Source: DATFVJ01 sp035517695
GTDB lineage: Bacteria; Actinomycetota; Actinomycetes; Streptosporangiales; Streptosporangiaceae
Direction of reading: 5' to 3'
DNA: 64,000 bases
NCBI GenBank assembly: GCA_035517695.1
Contig: DATIYI010000326.1
Coordinates: forward strand, 1 to 64,000
The notes below the pieces were generated by a model that was not told the DNA's origin, did not search any database, and saw only the letters and a list, made by a program, of their open reading frames with translations. Position 1 is the stretch's first letter, and every line of letters begins with the position of its first letter. The translations under genes were made by a program, and so were the position numbers. Of this stretch, positions 43,677 through 53,010 are shown piece by piece.

Positions 43677-44927
43677 ATGCCAGAGGTCAAAGCGCGTACC
43701 AGGACAAGTGCGCGCTCATACCCGGACCGCGCCAAGCGGACGCTACGCCGCCGGAGCGGCCCGGTGCTCACCCTTGCTGCGGCCGACGGGTCCCCCGTCG
43801 GCCGCGGTGCGCCGCCGCGGCGCCCGCGGCCGGGAATGTTCTGGCTGGCTATCCTCCTGCTCGGCGCCGTGCTCGTGGCGCTGACCGTGTTGCCGAACCT
43901 GCGCACGACCGCGCGCGCAAGTCTCGTGGTGGCCTCGCTGCCCTACTGGAACATCGATCACGGCACGGCTGCGGTGCTGTCGAACCGGCGCGCCTTCAGT
44001 GAGGTCTCGCCGTGGATGTACGGGCTCGACAGCCGTGGTCAGATCGTCACCCAGTACGCTCCTGCCCAGTCCGGCGCGGTAACGGCGCAACTGGCCAGGC
44101 TCAGCGCGGCGAAGATACCGCTCGTGCCTACGCTCGCCAACATCAGCCAGGGCAACTGGGCCTATCAGCCCGTGTACCAGATCCTGCACGACCCCAGGTT
44201 GAGGGCGCAGCACGTGGCGGCCATCATCGCGCTGGTGCGGCAGCAGCACTACGCGGGCATCGACATCGACTACGAGGACCTGCACGCAAGCGACAGGAGC
44301 GCCTTCACCGCTTTCGTGACCCAGTTGGGGGCCGCCCTGCACGCCAAGGGGAAGACCCTGTCAGTCGCGCTGTTCGCCAAGACCACAAACGCGGGCACCG
44401 ACCAGCGCAACGTTGCTCAGGACTACGCGGCCATCGGACGGGTCGCAGACCAGGTCAGGCTCATGGCCTACGACTATCACTGGGCAGGCTCAACGCCTGG
44501 CCCTGTCGCGCCGATCGGCTGGGTCCGTGGCGTCCTGCGCTATGTCAAGAGCCAGATACCGGCCCACAAGATCATTCTTGGCGTCCCGCTCTACGGTTAC
44601 GACTGGGCGGCGGGCGGCCACGGCACGGTTATCGGCTGGCTGCAGGCCTTCCGGCTGGCCAACCAGTACCATGCGCAGCCGCATTTCGACGCCGCCAGCC
44701 AGTCACCTTGGTTCGACTACACCGACCAATCCGGACACAAACACGTGGTGTGGTTCGAGAATGCCCCCAGTTCGAAGGCGAAATTCGCTGCCGCGCGCGG
44801 GTCCGGGATAGGCGGCGTCTACCTGTGGATGTACGGGTTCGAGGACACCGGCATCTGGGACGCGCTGCGCCAGACGCTTCCGGCCGGGCGTGCGCCTGCC
44901 GCCACGAACTCGCGGGGCGCCCGATGA
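43677..44927 (+). CDS. GH18-type glycosidase, membrane-anchored
   Basis: A 416-residue protein with an N-terminal transmembrane anchor (FWLAILLLGAVLVALTVL) and an extracellular GH18 barrel. The catalytic DxxDxDxE-type signature is GIDIDYEDL near residues 195-200; RLMAYDYHWAGSTPGPVAP and GVPLYGYDWA follow the YdhD/SleL pattern. It would cut or bind a GlcNAc-containing polymer. Its stop overlaps the start of the GT2 synthase by 4 bp, so the two products are made together. The ATG at 43677 is the first good start after the epimerase stop. Confidence 0.87.
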   Translation: MPEVKARTRTSARSYPDRAKRTLRRRSGPVLTLAAADGSPVGRGAPPRRPRPGMFWLAILLLGAVLVALTVLPNLRTTARASLVVASLPYWNIDHGTAAVLSNRRAFSEVSPWMYGLDSRGQIVTQYAPAQSGAVTAQLARLSAAKIPLVPTLANISQGNWAYQPVYQILHDPRLRAQHVAAIIALVRQQHYAGIDIDYEDLHASDRSAFTAFVTQLGAALHAKGKTLSVALFAKTTNAGTDQRNVAQDYAAIGRVADQVRLMAYDYHWAGSTPGPVAPIGWVRGVLRYVKSQIPAHKIILGVPLYGYDWAAGGHGTVIGWLQAFRLANQYHAQPHFDAASQSPWFDYTDQSGHKHVVWFENAPSSKAKFAAARGSGIGGVYLWMYGFEDTGIWDALRQTLPAGRAPAATNSRGAR

Positions 44928-46489
44928 TGCCGTGGTGGGTGCTCGCTGTCCTCGTTGTCGGCGCCAATTTCGCCGTGTGGGGAACGGTGGGCCTGTGCAG
45001 ACTGGTCGGCGACCAGTTCACCAAGTTTCGCGGTGCCAGGGCGCGCAGGGCTGGCGCCGCTCGGGTTGGCGGGACCGCTCAGGCCGGGGCGGCTCCGGCT
45101 GGGAGAGTGCCCGCTGACGGTCCCCCGGCGGGCACGGCCCCGGCGGGCACGGCCCCGGCTGACAGTGACGTGCCAGCAGGCACGCAGTCGCCGGCAGGCG
45201 TCGACGCCGCCTTGAGCATCGTCGACACGGCGGGCGCCTGCGAACGGCATCCGCCGCGGCGGGATTCGCTGACGGTACACGACATCGCCGTCCTGATTCC
45301 CGCGCACAACGAGGCCGTGGTCATCGAGGACTCTCTCACGGCCATCATGAAGCTGGTGCCGCGGAAGAACGTGCACGTGGTCTCGGACGGGTCGACCGAC
45401 CGCACGGTCCAGATCGCAAGGAAAGCCGGGGCGAGCGTCATCGAGACACGTGAGAATCTCGGCAAGGCCGGGGCCCTGCGGGAAGCGATCTCGCTCTTCA
45501 GGCTGGTCGAGCGGTTCGCCGCCGTCATGCTGCTCGACGCGGACACCCGCGTGCAGCCCGGGTACTTCGCCACCGCGCTGCCGCTATTCGACAACCCGGC
45601 GGTGGTCGCGGTGGCGGGCGCCGTCAAGACCTCGTGGGACCGCAAGCTATCGCTCACCGGCAACGTGCTCGTCGGCCACCGCCAGCGGATCTACGCGATC
45701 GGCCAGCGCGCGCTCAAGTTCGGCCAGACGTCGTCGCACCTCAACGCGACGCACATCGTCCCGGGCTTCGCCAGCATGTACCGCAGCGATGTGCTACCGC
45801 GGATAGATATGAACCCGCCGGGGCTGGCGATAGAAGACTTCAACATGACCTTCGAGATCTACCAGAAACGGCTGGGCAAGGTCGGTTTCAAGCCGTCGGC
45901 CGTCGCCGTCACCCAGGACCCTGACAACGTCCGCGACTACGTGCGCCAGACCAAACGCTGGTCGCTTGGACTGTGGCAGACCGTCCGGCGCCATCCGCCG
46001 CGCGCGAACCTGTTCACCGCCATGCTCTCGGTGCTGCTGCTCGAACTGGTCACCGCAAGCCTGTTGTTCCTGCTGATTCCGCTACTGCTGGTCGTCCTCC
46101 TGCTCCCGGACTTCGGCACCGCAGCGCTGTCGTGGCCCTGGTTCGGCGCCATGCATGCCGCGGTCGCGGCCCACGTCACCCTGCGAGCGGTGTTCTTCGG
46201 GATCGTGGTGCCCGACTACGCGCTCACCTGCCTGGCGGCCCTGCTCGAACGGCGGCCGCGGCTCCTGCTCTGCGGCGTCTTCTTCCCTGTGCTGCGGGCG
46301 ATGGACGCGGCGATCGCGCTCTATGCGGTTCCGCTTGCCTGGCTGGCAAGGTCCAGTGGGCGGTGGACGAGCCCGGCGAGACGCAACGCGGACAGCCAGA
46401 TGGCGGCTGATCATCCGGCCGGCCAGCAGATCGACGCCGTGGCACCCCTGCGCGGAACCGGGTCAAGCAGCGATGTCCAGGCCAGCTGA
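44924..46489 (+). CDS. Processive family 2 glycosyltransferase (PgaC/NodC-like)
   Basis: A 521-residue membrane GT2. N-terminal helix, a Pro/Ala repeat linker (two 15-bp units near 45126), then the GT-A domain: AVLIPAHNEAVVIEDSL, VVSDGSTDRT, LLDADTR, IVPGFASMYRSDVL, AIEDFNMTFEI and the processivity motif QTKRW. C-terminal helices follow. This is the architecture of poly-GlcNAc, chitin-oligosaccharide and hyaluronan synthases, which polymerise and export through their own channel. Coupled upstream to GH18; it overlaps the response regulator gene by 17 bp at its end. Confidence 0.88.
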   Translation: MMPWWVLAVLVVGANFAVWGTVGLCRLVGDQFTKFRGARARRAGAARVGGTAQAGAAPAGRVPADGPPAGTAPAGTAPADSDVPAGTQSPAGVDAALSIVDTAGACERHPPRRDSLTVHDIAVLIPAHNEAVVIEDSLTAIMKLVPRKNVHVVSDGSTDRTVQIARKAGASVIETRENLGKAGALREAISLFRLVERFAAVMLLDADTRVQPGYFATALPLFDNPAVVAVAGAVKTSWDRKLSLTGNVLVGHRQRIYAIGQRALKFGQTSSHLNATHIVPGFASMYRSDVLPRIDMNPPGLAIEDFNMTFEIYQKRLGKVGFKPSAVAVTQDPDNVRDYVRQTKRWSLGLWQTVRRHPPRANLFTAMLSVLLLELVTASLLFLLIPLLLVVLLLPDFGTAALSWPWFGAMHAAVAAHVTLRAVFFGIVVPDYALTCLAALLERRPRLLLCGVFFPVLRAMDAAIALYAVPLAWLARSSGRWTSPARRNADSQMAADHPAGQQIDAVAPLRGTGSSSDVQAS

Positions 46490-47270
46490 GCGCGCCGCCG
46501 AGCCTCCCGCGACCGGCCAGCCGGCCATGTCCGCGGACGAGAACGTCGTCATGCATCTGGATGAGGACACGGCAGCGCCCGCGAGGCACAGTGAGCAGGT
46601 GGACATGCTGCGGTTGCTTCTCGTCGATGATCATCTGATGGTCACCGAGGCGCTGGCTGCCCGGCTGTCCGCGGCCATGGATCTGTGGGTGGCAGGCCGT
46701 TGCGCCGCACTTGACCCGAACCTGATCGACATCGTCCGGGGGCTGCGGCCGGACGTCATCACGATCGACGTCGAGCCGCTCGGTGCGGCAATCGGGGACG
46801 TTGTGCGGCAGCTCCTAGCCGCCAGGCCGTCCGCACACGTGGTCGTTCTGAGTGCCGACCGCGACGTCGCGCACGCGGTGGAAGCCGCCAGGGCGGGCGC
46901 GTCCGCATGGGTCGCGAAGGAGCAGGGCGCCGCCGAACTTGAGGCGGTGCTGCGCGGGGTGCGCCGCGGCCACTCCTGGTACCCGCCGGACATGCTGGGC
47001 GAGATTATTCGTGCGCTCCGCGCCGACATCGGCCGCGCCAAAGATCACACGGACCCGCTCGACGTGCTCAGCCCGCGTGAGCGGGACGTGCTCCTCAGCA
47101 TGATGGACGGCAAGCGCGGCCGCCAGATCGCCCAGGATTTGATGATCTCGATGGATACCGTACGCACCCACACACGGAACATTTTCGCCAAGCTCGACGT
47201 GCACAGCCGCCTCGAGGCAGTGAGCGTGGCGCTTGCCTGCGGGCTGCAGCGGACGGAGCGCCCGGAATGA
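46473..47270 (+). CDS. NarL/LuxR family response regulator
   Basis: About 265 residues: an N-terminal tail, a receiver domain (RLLLVDDHLMVTEALAARL, acceptor Asp in DVITIDVEP, conserved Lys in WVAKEQ) and a C-terminal LuxR helix-turn-helix (LSPRERDVLLSMMDGKRGRQ, SMDTVRTHTRNIFAKLDVHS). It is embedded in the polysaccharide locus, starting inside the GT2 gene and overlapping the second GT4 gene, so it very likely regulates this locus. A start at the MLRLLL methionine is an alternative. Confidence 0.88.
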   Translation: MSRPAERAAEPPATGQPAMSADENVVMHLDEDTAAPARHSEQVDMLRLLLVDDHLMVTEALAARLSAAMDLWVAGRCAALDPNLIDIVRGLRPDVITIDVEPLGAAIGDVVRQLLAARPSAHVVVLSADRDVAHAVEAARAGASAWVAKEQGAAELEAVLRGVRRGHSWYPPDMLGEIIRALRADIGRAKDHTDPLDVLSPRERDVLLSMMDGKRGRQIAQDLMISMDTVRTHTRNIFAKLDVHSRLEAVSVALACGLQRTERPE

Positions 47271-48574
47271 CACGCAAACTGCGGGTCGCGACCGTGATCA
47301 CCCGGCTGGAGTCCGGTGCGGGCACGCTCGCCGTGCGCGGGGCAGGGGCCATGGATCCCGATGCGTTTCAGGTCACGATCATCACCGGCAGTGGTAACCG
47401 CCTGCTCGGCGACGCCGCCGCGGCCGGCCTGGAAACCCTGGTCGAACCTTCGCTGCGCGCGCCGATCGCCCCGCGCCGCGACCTGCTGGCGTTGCGACGG
47501 CTGCATGCGCTCTTTCGCGAGCGGAACTTCGACGTCGTGCACACGCACTGCGCGAAGGCCGGTGCCCTCGGCAGGCTGGCGGCACACCGCGCCGGGGTAC
47601 CCAAGATCGTGCACACGTATCATGGCTTCCCCTTCCACGAATTTCAGTCCGCGGCCCGCAGGCGCGGCTACGTATCGATAGAGCGACGGCTTGGCCGCAT
47701 CACGGACGTCGCCCTGTGCGTGGGCACCGGGGTGGCTGTCGAAGCGGTCAGACGCCAGCTTGTCGCACCGGACCGTGTCCGCACGATCGGCGTGGTCGTA
47801 GACGGCACTAACGGCACTGACAGCGCTGGAGCGGCTCACCGCGCTGACGGTGCCGCCGGCCGCGCGGCGAACGGGACTGCGCACAGCTTGGCTCGGCGAC
47901 GCGCTCAGGTCGCACTCGGCCTGCCTGCTAACGCCATCGTCGTCGGCGCGGTTGGCAGGCTGACCTACCAGAAGGCGCCGGAGGACTTCCTCACGGCCCT
48001 GCAGGCGCTGCGCCGGCCTGACGCCATCGGGGTATGGATTGGCGGCGGCGAGCTTGCCGACCACGTCGGCCGCCTTGCAGCGGGCGTGCCGGGCGTGCGC
48101 GTGATACTGACAGGCGAGCGCGACGACGTGCCGGACCTGCTTCCCGCTTTCGACGTGTTCGCCCTGCCGAGCCGGTACGAAGGGCTGCCGACAGCGGTCG
48201 TCGAGGCCATGGTGTGCGGCATACCTGTGGTAGCGACCGCGGTCAACGCCGTGAGCGATGTCGTGATCCCTGGCGAGACGGGCCTGCTGGTACCGCCGCA
48301 GCGCCCAGACCTGATGGCCGCCGCCGTGCGATACCTGCTTGACTCCCCCGCGGCTGCCGCACGGATGGCCGCGGCGGCGCGTGCCAGCCTGGGCCAGCGG
48401 TTTGGCGAGACCGCGCTGCGCGACGCGCTTACCGCGGCGTACACCCCCACGGCCGCGGGAGCGCACCCCATGTCCGGCTGCGGTACCACGGTTCACGCCG
48501 CCGCTGGCTCCTATCGAGGTCGCGAATCGGACAGATCTGTCGAAATTGGTATCTTTGGGGCTACCGCAGGCTAA
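47267..48574 (+). CDS. Glycosyltransferase family 4 (second)
   Basis: A 435-residue GT-B glycosyltransferase: RVATVITRLESGAGTLA, DVVHTHCAKAGALGRLAA, VHTYHGFPFHEF, VGAVGRLTYQKAPEDFL and the C-terminal SRYEGLPTAVVEAMVCGIPVV. It is related to enzymes adding hexoses during lipid-linked oligosaccharide synthesis. An Ala/Asn/Gly/Thr-rich stretch near the middle (DGTNGTDSAGAAHRADGA) looks like an insertion between the two lobes. Its ATG overlaps the response regulator stop by 4 bp. Confidence 0.9.
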   Translation: MTRKLRVATVITRLESGAGTLAVRGAGAMDPDAFQVTIITGSGNRLLGDAAAAGLETLVEPSLRAPIAPRRDLLALRRLHALFRERNFDVVHTHCAKAGALGRLAAHRAGVPKIVHTYHGFPFHEFQSAARRRGYVSIERRLGRITDVALCVGTGVAVEAVRRQLVAPDRVRTIGVVVDGTNGTDSAGAAHRADGAAGRAANGTAHSLARRRAQVALGLPANAIVVGAVGRLTYQKAPEDFLTALQALRRPDAIGVWIGGGELADHVGRLAAGVPGVRVILTGERDDVPDLLPAFDVFALPSRYEGLPTAVVEAMVCGIPVVATAVNAVSDVVIPGETGLLVPPQRPDLMAAAVRYLLDSPAAAARMAAAARASLGQRFGETALRDALTAAYTPTAAGAHPMSGCGTTVHAAAGSYRGRESDRSVEIGIFGATAG

Positions 48575-48681
48575 CCCATTGGGCCGATACTCAAACTTGA
48601 AGGTGGTCCCGCCACTTGAGTAACACAGGATGGGCGACCCAGGGGACACGTCGTTAGCCACGAACCGCGGGGAGACGGGGT

Positions 48682-49575
48682 GTGTCGCAGGTGACCGCTG
48701 GGCGACGCGCGCAACCGACGTGCAACTCTCAGAAGACCCACGCCGCTACTGCGGCCAAGCACGGTGAGCCCATGGACGACACGGGCTCGCGGATGGAATG
48801 GTCCCTCGACCGGCGGGGAGGGCCGGGCCGCCGCAGTTCGGACGCGCGTGACACACTCGCTGTCCGCGGCTTGCTACATGATCTCGGACACGAGATGACC
48901 ACGTTGTCGTACCTGATGGAAGCCATCCGCGGTGATCCCACCTTGTCTGTGGAAACGGGTATTAGGACCGAACTCGCCGCGCTCGAGGTCTCGCGCCTGC
49001 TCGACATGGTCAGGCACGCGCCGCCCGGCAGCGAGGCCCCTGATCCCGTCGACCTGCGGGCCATGGCCAGCGAGGTCGCGCGGCTCGCGAGGGCCGCCTA
49101 CGGAACGCAGGTCGTCGTGCCACAAGGAGCCGCCGTGACCATTCCGGTGAGCCCGGGCCTGCTGTGGCGCGTGCTGACCAACGTGGTCGGCAACGCCACG
49201 CGCGCGGCAGGCCGGGAAGGCCGGGTCGAGGTGGCGATCCGGCAGGTATGGCAGCAGGCGCACACGACCATCGACGTGCTCGACGACGGCCCCGGCTTCG
49301 GCGGCGGAGCGCAAGGAACAGCATCGCTCGGCCTGCGAGTGGTGACGTCGCTGCTCGAATCCTGCGGCGGCCGCCTCGAGGTGCGATCACCTCGCGCGGG
49401 TGGCACCCGGGTCCGTATCGTGCTGCCGAGCGAACCGGTCTCCGCTGCGGCACCCGAGGACGCCCGCGTAGGCACGTGGGAGGACGAGGCAGCGGACAGG
49501 TTGCCGTCTGCCGGGCCGCCCGCTGGGCACGCCGATGGCTGGACGGGCGAGCGGGCTGATGGAGGAGCGAGATGA
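48682..49575 (+). CDS. Soluble histidine kinase-like protein
   Basis: A 297-residue kinase core with no sensor domain and no transmembrane helix. H-box-like segment LLHDLGHEMTTLSYLMEAI, N box TNVVGNATRAAG, G1 box DDGPGFGGG and G2 box SLGLRVVTSLLESCGGRL. It lies between the two response regulator genes of the polysaccharide locus and is their likely partner, signalling from a cytosolic cue or another protein. GTG 48682 follows GGGGAGACGGGG; an ATG at 48772 would shorten it by 30 residues. Confidence 0.82.
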   Translation: MSQVTAGRRAQPTCNSQKTHAATAAKHGEPMDDTGSRMEWSLDRRGGPGRRSSDARDTLAVRGLLHDLGHEMTTLSYLMEAIRGDPTLSVETGIRTELAALEVSRLLDMVRHAPPGSEAPDPVDLRAMASEVARLARAAYGTQVVVPQGAAVTIPVSPGLLWRVLTNVVGNATRAAGREGRVEVAIRQVWQQAHTTIDVLDDGPGFGGGAQGTASLGLRVVTSLLESCGGRLEVRSPRAGGTRVRIVLPSEPVSAAAPEDARVGTWEDEAADRLPSAGPPAGHADGWTGERADGGAR

Positions 49576-49602
49576 TGGCCGGGCGCCCAGCTGGGCGAGT
49601 AG

Positions 49603-50301
49603 GTGACGAGCGTGGCTGACCTGGTAATCGGCGACGACCACACGGTGTTCCTTGACGCACTTTCCGCCGTGCTGGCCCAGCGAGGTTTCGACGTAACCGT
49701 GGCGCGGAACGCCGCGGAGACCATCGAGGCCGTCCGTCGCAACAAGCCGGACATCTGCCTTGTCGACCGCCATTTCGCCACGGACGACGGCCTGGACGCC
49801 ATCGGGCCCGTGATTGCCGCGAGCCCGCACACGAAGGTGCTCGTGCTGAGCGCCGACTCCGGTACCGACGCGGTGCTGCGAGCGCTGCGCGCAGGGGCAT
49901 CTGGCTACCTGCACAAGACTCAGGGCGTCGCGGCGCTCACTGCTGCGATCGACCGCGTGCTGCGCGGCGAGGTGGTGGTCAGCGTCCCCAAAGCGAACGG
50001 AGCGGGCGGCGCAGGCAGCGCCGCTACGGCCGGGCGGTCGGCACAAGCCGACCACGCGCGGCGGCTGGCCGCATACCTCACCGACAGGGAGCGTGAGTGC
50101 CTCGGGCTGCTTGTCGAAGGCCTGGACACCGAGGCCATGGTCGCGAAACTCGGCGTTTCCCGCACCACGGTCCGCACCCACGTGCAGGCGCTCCTTACCA
50201 AGCTCGGCGCGCACTCCCGGCTCGAGGCGGCGTCCCTCGCGGTGCGCTACCGGCTGCTCGACGATGACCCGGCGCGCGTCCGCCGCGCACGCGCGGTCTG
50301 A
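49603..50301 (+). CDS. NarL/LuxR family response regulator (second)
   Basis: A 232-residue regulator: receiver domain with IGDDHTVFLDALSAVLAQ, acceptor Asp in ICLVDRHF, conserved Lys in YLHKTQG, a Gly/Ala-rich linker, and a LuxR helix-turn-helix (LTDRERECLGLLVEGLDTEA, SRTTVRTHVQALLTKLGAHS). It starts 27 bp after the histidine kinase gene and is the last gene of the polysaccharide locus. GTG 49603 or GTG 49612 may be the start. Confidence 0.88.
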   Translation: MTSVADLVIGDDHTVFLDALSAVLAQRGFDVTVARNAAETIEAVRRNKPDICLVDRHFATDDGLDAIGPVIAASPHTKVLVLSADSGTDAVLRALRAGASGYLHKTQGVAALTAAIDRVLRGEVVVSVPKANGAGGAGSAATAGRSAQADHARRLAAYLTDRERECLGLLVEGLDTEAMVAKLGVSRTTVRTHVQALLTKLGAHSRLEAASLAVRYRLLDDDPARVRRARAV

Positions 50302-50577
50302 TGCCAGCACGCCATGACCGCTGCCGCCGGTGTCGCGACCGCGGCGTAGACGGCTCGTCGGCGCACGAGGAACCAGCGACCAACGGTGCCACCGACGAGC
50401 GCCAACGGGATGAGTAGCATCCGGCCATCGACCATACGCACCGGGCCGATGTTGTAGCTGTCTGTGGTCAGTGAGCCTGCGGACAAAGCGCAAGCCCGAA
50501 ACTCAGGCCGCAGGCATCGTGCGGTGGCGGAGGGTGCCACGTCGCGTGGGTCCAGTCGCGGTGTAACGGTCGCGGGC

Positions 50578-50838
50578 ATGAGTTGCGACCCAAGGTGCGA
50601 AGGTGCCTACGGACCGCACTGTGAGTGCCCGTGCGGCGGCGTCAACCATGGCGGACTCTGGGCGAAGAGCGGAACCGTCCTGGCCGACGCGCTTGCCGCA
50701 TACCGGGCCGACATGGCGAAGCGAGAGGCAAAGTGCCAGGCAAAGCAAGCTGCGGACGGGCATTCAACGGCCCTACGAGACCAGGGCGATCGAGGCACCA
50801 GCTACACTCACGTCAGCGAAATCGGGGCTTCCCGGTAG
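50578..50838 (+). CDS. Small cysteine-rich protein
   Basis: An 86-residue protein whose first 25 residues hold a compact cysteine/histidine motif: C-x3-C-x6-H-C-x-C-x-C-GG-x-NHG (SCDPRCEGAYGPHCECPCGG, then VNHGGLW), followed by a charged helix. The 'GPxCxCxCGGxNHG' motif occurs in many actinobacterial and phage small proteins of unknown function and may bind zinc. It stands alone with the integrase debris further downstream. Confidence 0.55.
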   Translation: MSCDPRCEGAYGPHCECPCGGVNHGGLWAKSGTVLADALAAYRADMAKREAKCQAKQAADGHSTALRDQGDRGTSYTHVSEIGASR

Positions 50839-51174
50839 GTCGCGAGGGTTCCCTTGCGGCTGGCCCGCACCGCGGGGCCGACTTAATCGTCGGCGCAGTC
50901 CAGGAACCGCTGTACCTCGTCCCGGGTGGGGTTCGGGTGAGGGTCTGAGCAGGGCAGTAGTGCGGTCGGGGCACCCGCGCAGGGTCCGTAATGGTGACCA
51001 GGGACGCGATAGCCCCTCATGAATGAGGGCCAGGACACGCGTTCACCGGTCGATCGTCGCCAGCATCAAGTCTTCGCTCCGGCACTGTGCCTTCTTGTCT
51101 AGACCTGTTCATAGCCGGGGTCTAAGTCGTAGTATCGCCCTGCCGTTTGGTCGTTCTCGGGGAGGGAACTGGAC
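50839..51174. other. Intergenic region with a possible integrase fragment
   Basis: No complete gene. On the minus strand at about 50885-50935 a short frame reads NPTRDEVQRFLDCADD before a stop, similar to the start of the core-binding domain of some tyrosine integrases, but it is too short to be sure. The end of the region carries the GGGGAGGG ribosome binding site of the M23 peptidase gene. Confidence 0.35.
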
Positions 51175-52476
51175 GTGAGAATACGGCCGTGGTTTCTGAT
51201 GTGCCTGCCGGTGACGGCAGCCATCCTGATAGGAACGTCCATTTCGGCGGCAAGCAGTGCATCGCACGCGGCGTCGGGGAGCAGCGTGCCGTTCGCGGCG
51301 ACCTCAGCCGTGCCCGGGATCAGTCCTGGCACCGCTCTCACGCCTGTGGCCGTCTCCACCCTGACCAATCCGGAGCCGGTCCAGGCTGGCGATGGGAGGG
51401 TGCACATAGCCTACGAGCTCGTGCTTACCAATGCTGCAGCGTTTCCGGCCCGGATCGATGAGGTCGAGGTCCTTAACGCCGCGACTGGTCGTGCCGTCCT
51501 GGTCTTGACCGGTGCCGCCCTGCGAGCGGACTTGACCCCTGTCGCCGGTCAGATCGGTGATGAGGACAGCATCGATCCGACCGAGTCCAGTTCAAGGACG
51601 GTGCCGTCCTCGGCCACCTGGGTTGTCTGGCTGGACGTGACGGTGGCGGCGCGTGCAGATGTCCCCCGGCGGCTGGAGCACCAGGTCATGGGGGCGCTCC
51701 TCCCGCCGTCCGGCGCAGCGCCGTTGCCGTTCAATTCCAGTGTGGGCAGCGTGCCGGTCAGCACCCAGACTCCGCCCGCGCTGAGCCCGCCAGTGGAGGG
51801 CGGCATCTGGTACATGAGCGAAGGCTGTTGCAACGATGACACCCATCACCGCCGCGGGCTCGTTCCGATCGACGGGCAGCTGGCTGTGCCCCAGCGGTTC
51901 GCGATTGACTTTTTCCGGCTCGATGCCGAGCACCGCACCTGGGTGGGTGAACCGAGCAAGGTCACGAGCTACCTATCCTACCGTCAACCCGTGATCGCAG
52001 CCGCGCCCGGCACTGTGGTGGCCAGCAGGAACGACCTGCCTAATAGCGCCGCGTTGCCGCATCCGCCGCCGATACCGCCCATCGACCAGACCGTCGGCAA
52101 CTTTGTCATCGAGCAGATCGCACCCGGTGTCTACGTCCTGTATGCGCATTTCGATCCGGGATCAGTCCAAGTCCACGCGGGACAGAAGGTCTCCAGAGGA
52201 CAACTGCTGGGACGCATCGGAACCAGCGGCAACTCCACCACGCCACACCTGCACTTCCAGCTTCTGACCACACCAACATTCTTCCCGACCGACAGCAAGC
52301 CCTACGTCTTCGATCACTTCGACCTGCTCGGCCAGGTAACCAAGCGGCTGTGGGACGACAACATCGGGCTGCAACCCACGGGCACACTGCCATTCGCGGC
52401 GGCCGCACACCCCGGTCCCCGCACTGACGAACTTCCCCTGGACCGTACCGTAGTGGACTTCCCCGCCACGAAGTAA
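51175..52476 (+). CDS. Secreted M23 family metallopeptidase
   Basis: A 433-residue exported protein: signal peptide (MRIRPWFLMCLPVTAAILIG with Ala-rich cleavage region), an N-terminal beta-rich domain, then a LytM/M23 domain with YVLYAHFDPGSVQVHAGQKV, GQLLGRIGTSGNS and the TPHLHFQLL zinc motif. The first zinc ligand, usually H in HxxxD, is not clear: the equivalent place reads QRFAIDFF, so catalytic competence is uncertain. M23 enzymes cut peptidoglycan cross-links. The GTG start follows GGGGAGGGAACT. Confidence 0.85.
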   Translation: MRIRPWFLMCLPVTAAILIGTSISAASSASHAASGSSVPFAATSAVPGISPGTALTPVAVSTLTNPEPVQAGDGRVHIAYELVLTNAAAFPARIDEVEVLNAATGRAVLVLTGAALRADLTPVAGQIGDEDSIDPTESSSRTVPSSATWVVWLDVTVAARADVPRRLEHQVMGALLPPSGAAPLPFNSSVGSVPVSTQTPPALSPPVEGGIWYMSEGCCNDDTHHRRGLVPIDGQLAVPQRFAIDFFRLDAEHRTWVGEPSKVTSYLSYRQPVIAAAPGTVVASRNDLPNSAALPHPPPIPPIDQTVGNFVIEQIAPGVYVLYAHFDPGSVQVHAGQKVSRGQLLGRIGTSGNSTTPHLHFQLLTTPTFFPTDSKPYVFDHFDLLGQVTKRLWDDNIGLQPTGTLPFAAAAHPGPRTDELPLDRTVVDFPATK

Positions 52477-52587
52477 CCGCAGCGCCGTTCCTCTAGTCGT
52501 CCTCGACCCGGCACTCGACAGCCAGCTCTGGGCTGGCCCGGTGAGGCAGGTCGTGGGAATGCCCGACTTTCAAGCGGGCGGGGCGCG

Positions 52588-52971
52588 GTGCTGGCTGGCC
52601 CGGGGGCGGCCCCGGCCAGGTCAGCGCGGCGGGTGAACGGGGTGCTGACCGCGGTGCGGTCGATGGTGGTGCACGCGGTCGCGGCCGGGCAGGCCGGCGG
52701 GGATTCGCTGCCGCTGCCGTATGAGGTCGCCGATGACCGCGACCTGCCCGCCGCCGCCCGGGACGCCGACGGGCGGATGGCGTGGCGGCTGCGGGCCCGG
52801 CACCGGCTGCATGAGCCGGGGACGCCGGTGGACCGGGCCTCCGACGAGCAAGTCGTCGCCTTGCTGAGGGCGTGCCGGTCCGCGCGGGACCGGCTGATCG
52901 TGCTGCTGATGGCCCGCGCCGGGCTGCGCCGCGGCGAGTTGTGCGGGCTGCGCCGCTCCTGCCGGACCTGA
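52588..52971 (+). pseudogene. Tyrosine recombinase/integrase fragment
   Basis: About 128 residues covering part of the core-binding domain (RRVNGVLTAVRSMVVHAVAA, LPLPYEV) and the beginning of the catalytic domain up to the first catalytic Arg region (RDRLIVLLMARAGLRRGELC, GLRR). Box II (HxxR) and the catalytic Tyr are missing: the frame ends after RRSCRT and the sequence continues with the 84-bp repeat. It is a remnant of an integrated element. Confidence 0.7.
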
Positions 52972-53010
52972 GACGACCGAACCATCGACCGCGACCACCG
53001 TCGCCGTCGG

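Noticed and set aside
50247..50579. Minus-strand frame with a hydrophobic segment (LLIPLALVGGTVGRWF)
   Set aside because: Overlaps the response regulator end, no recognised family and no ribosome binding site; it may be a decayed membrane gene, but support is too thin.
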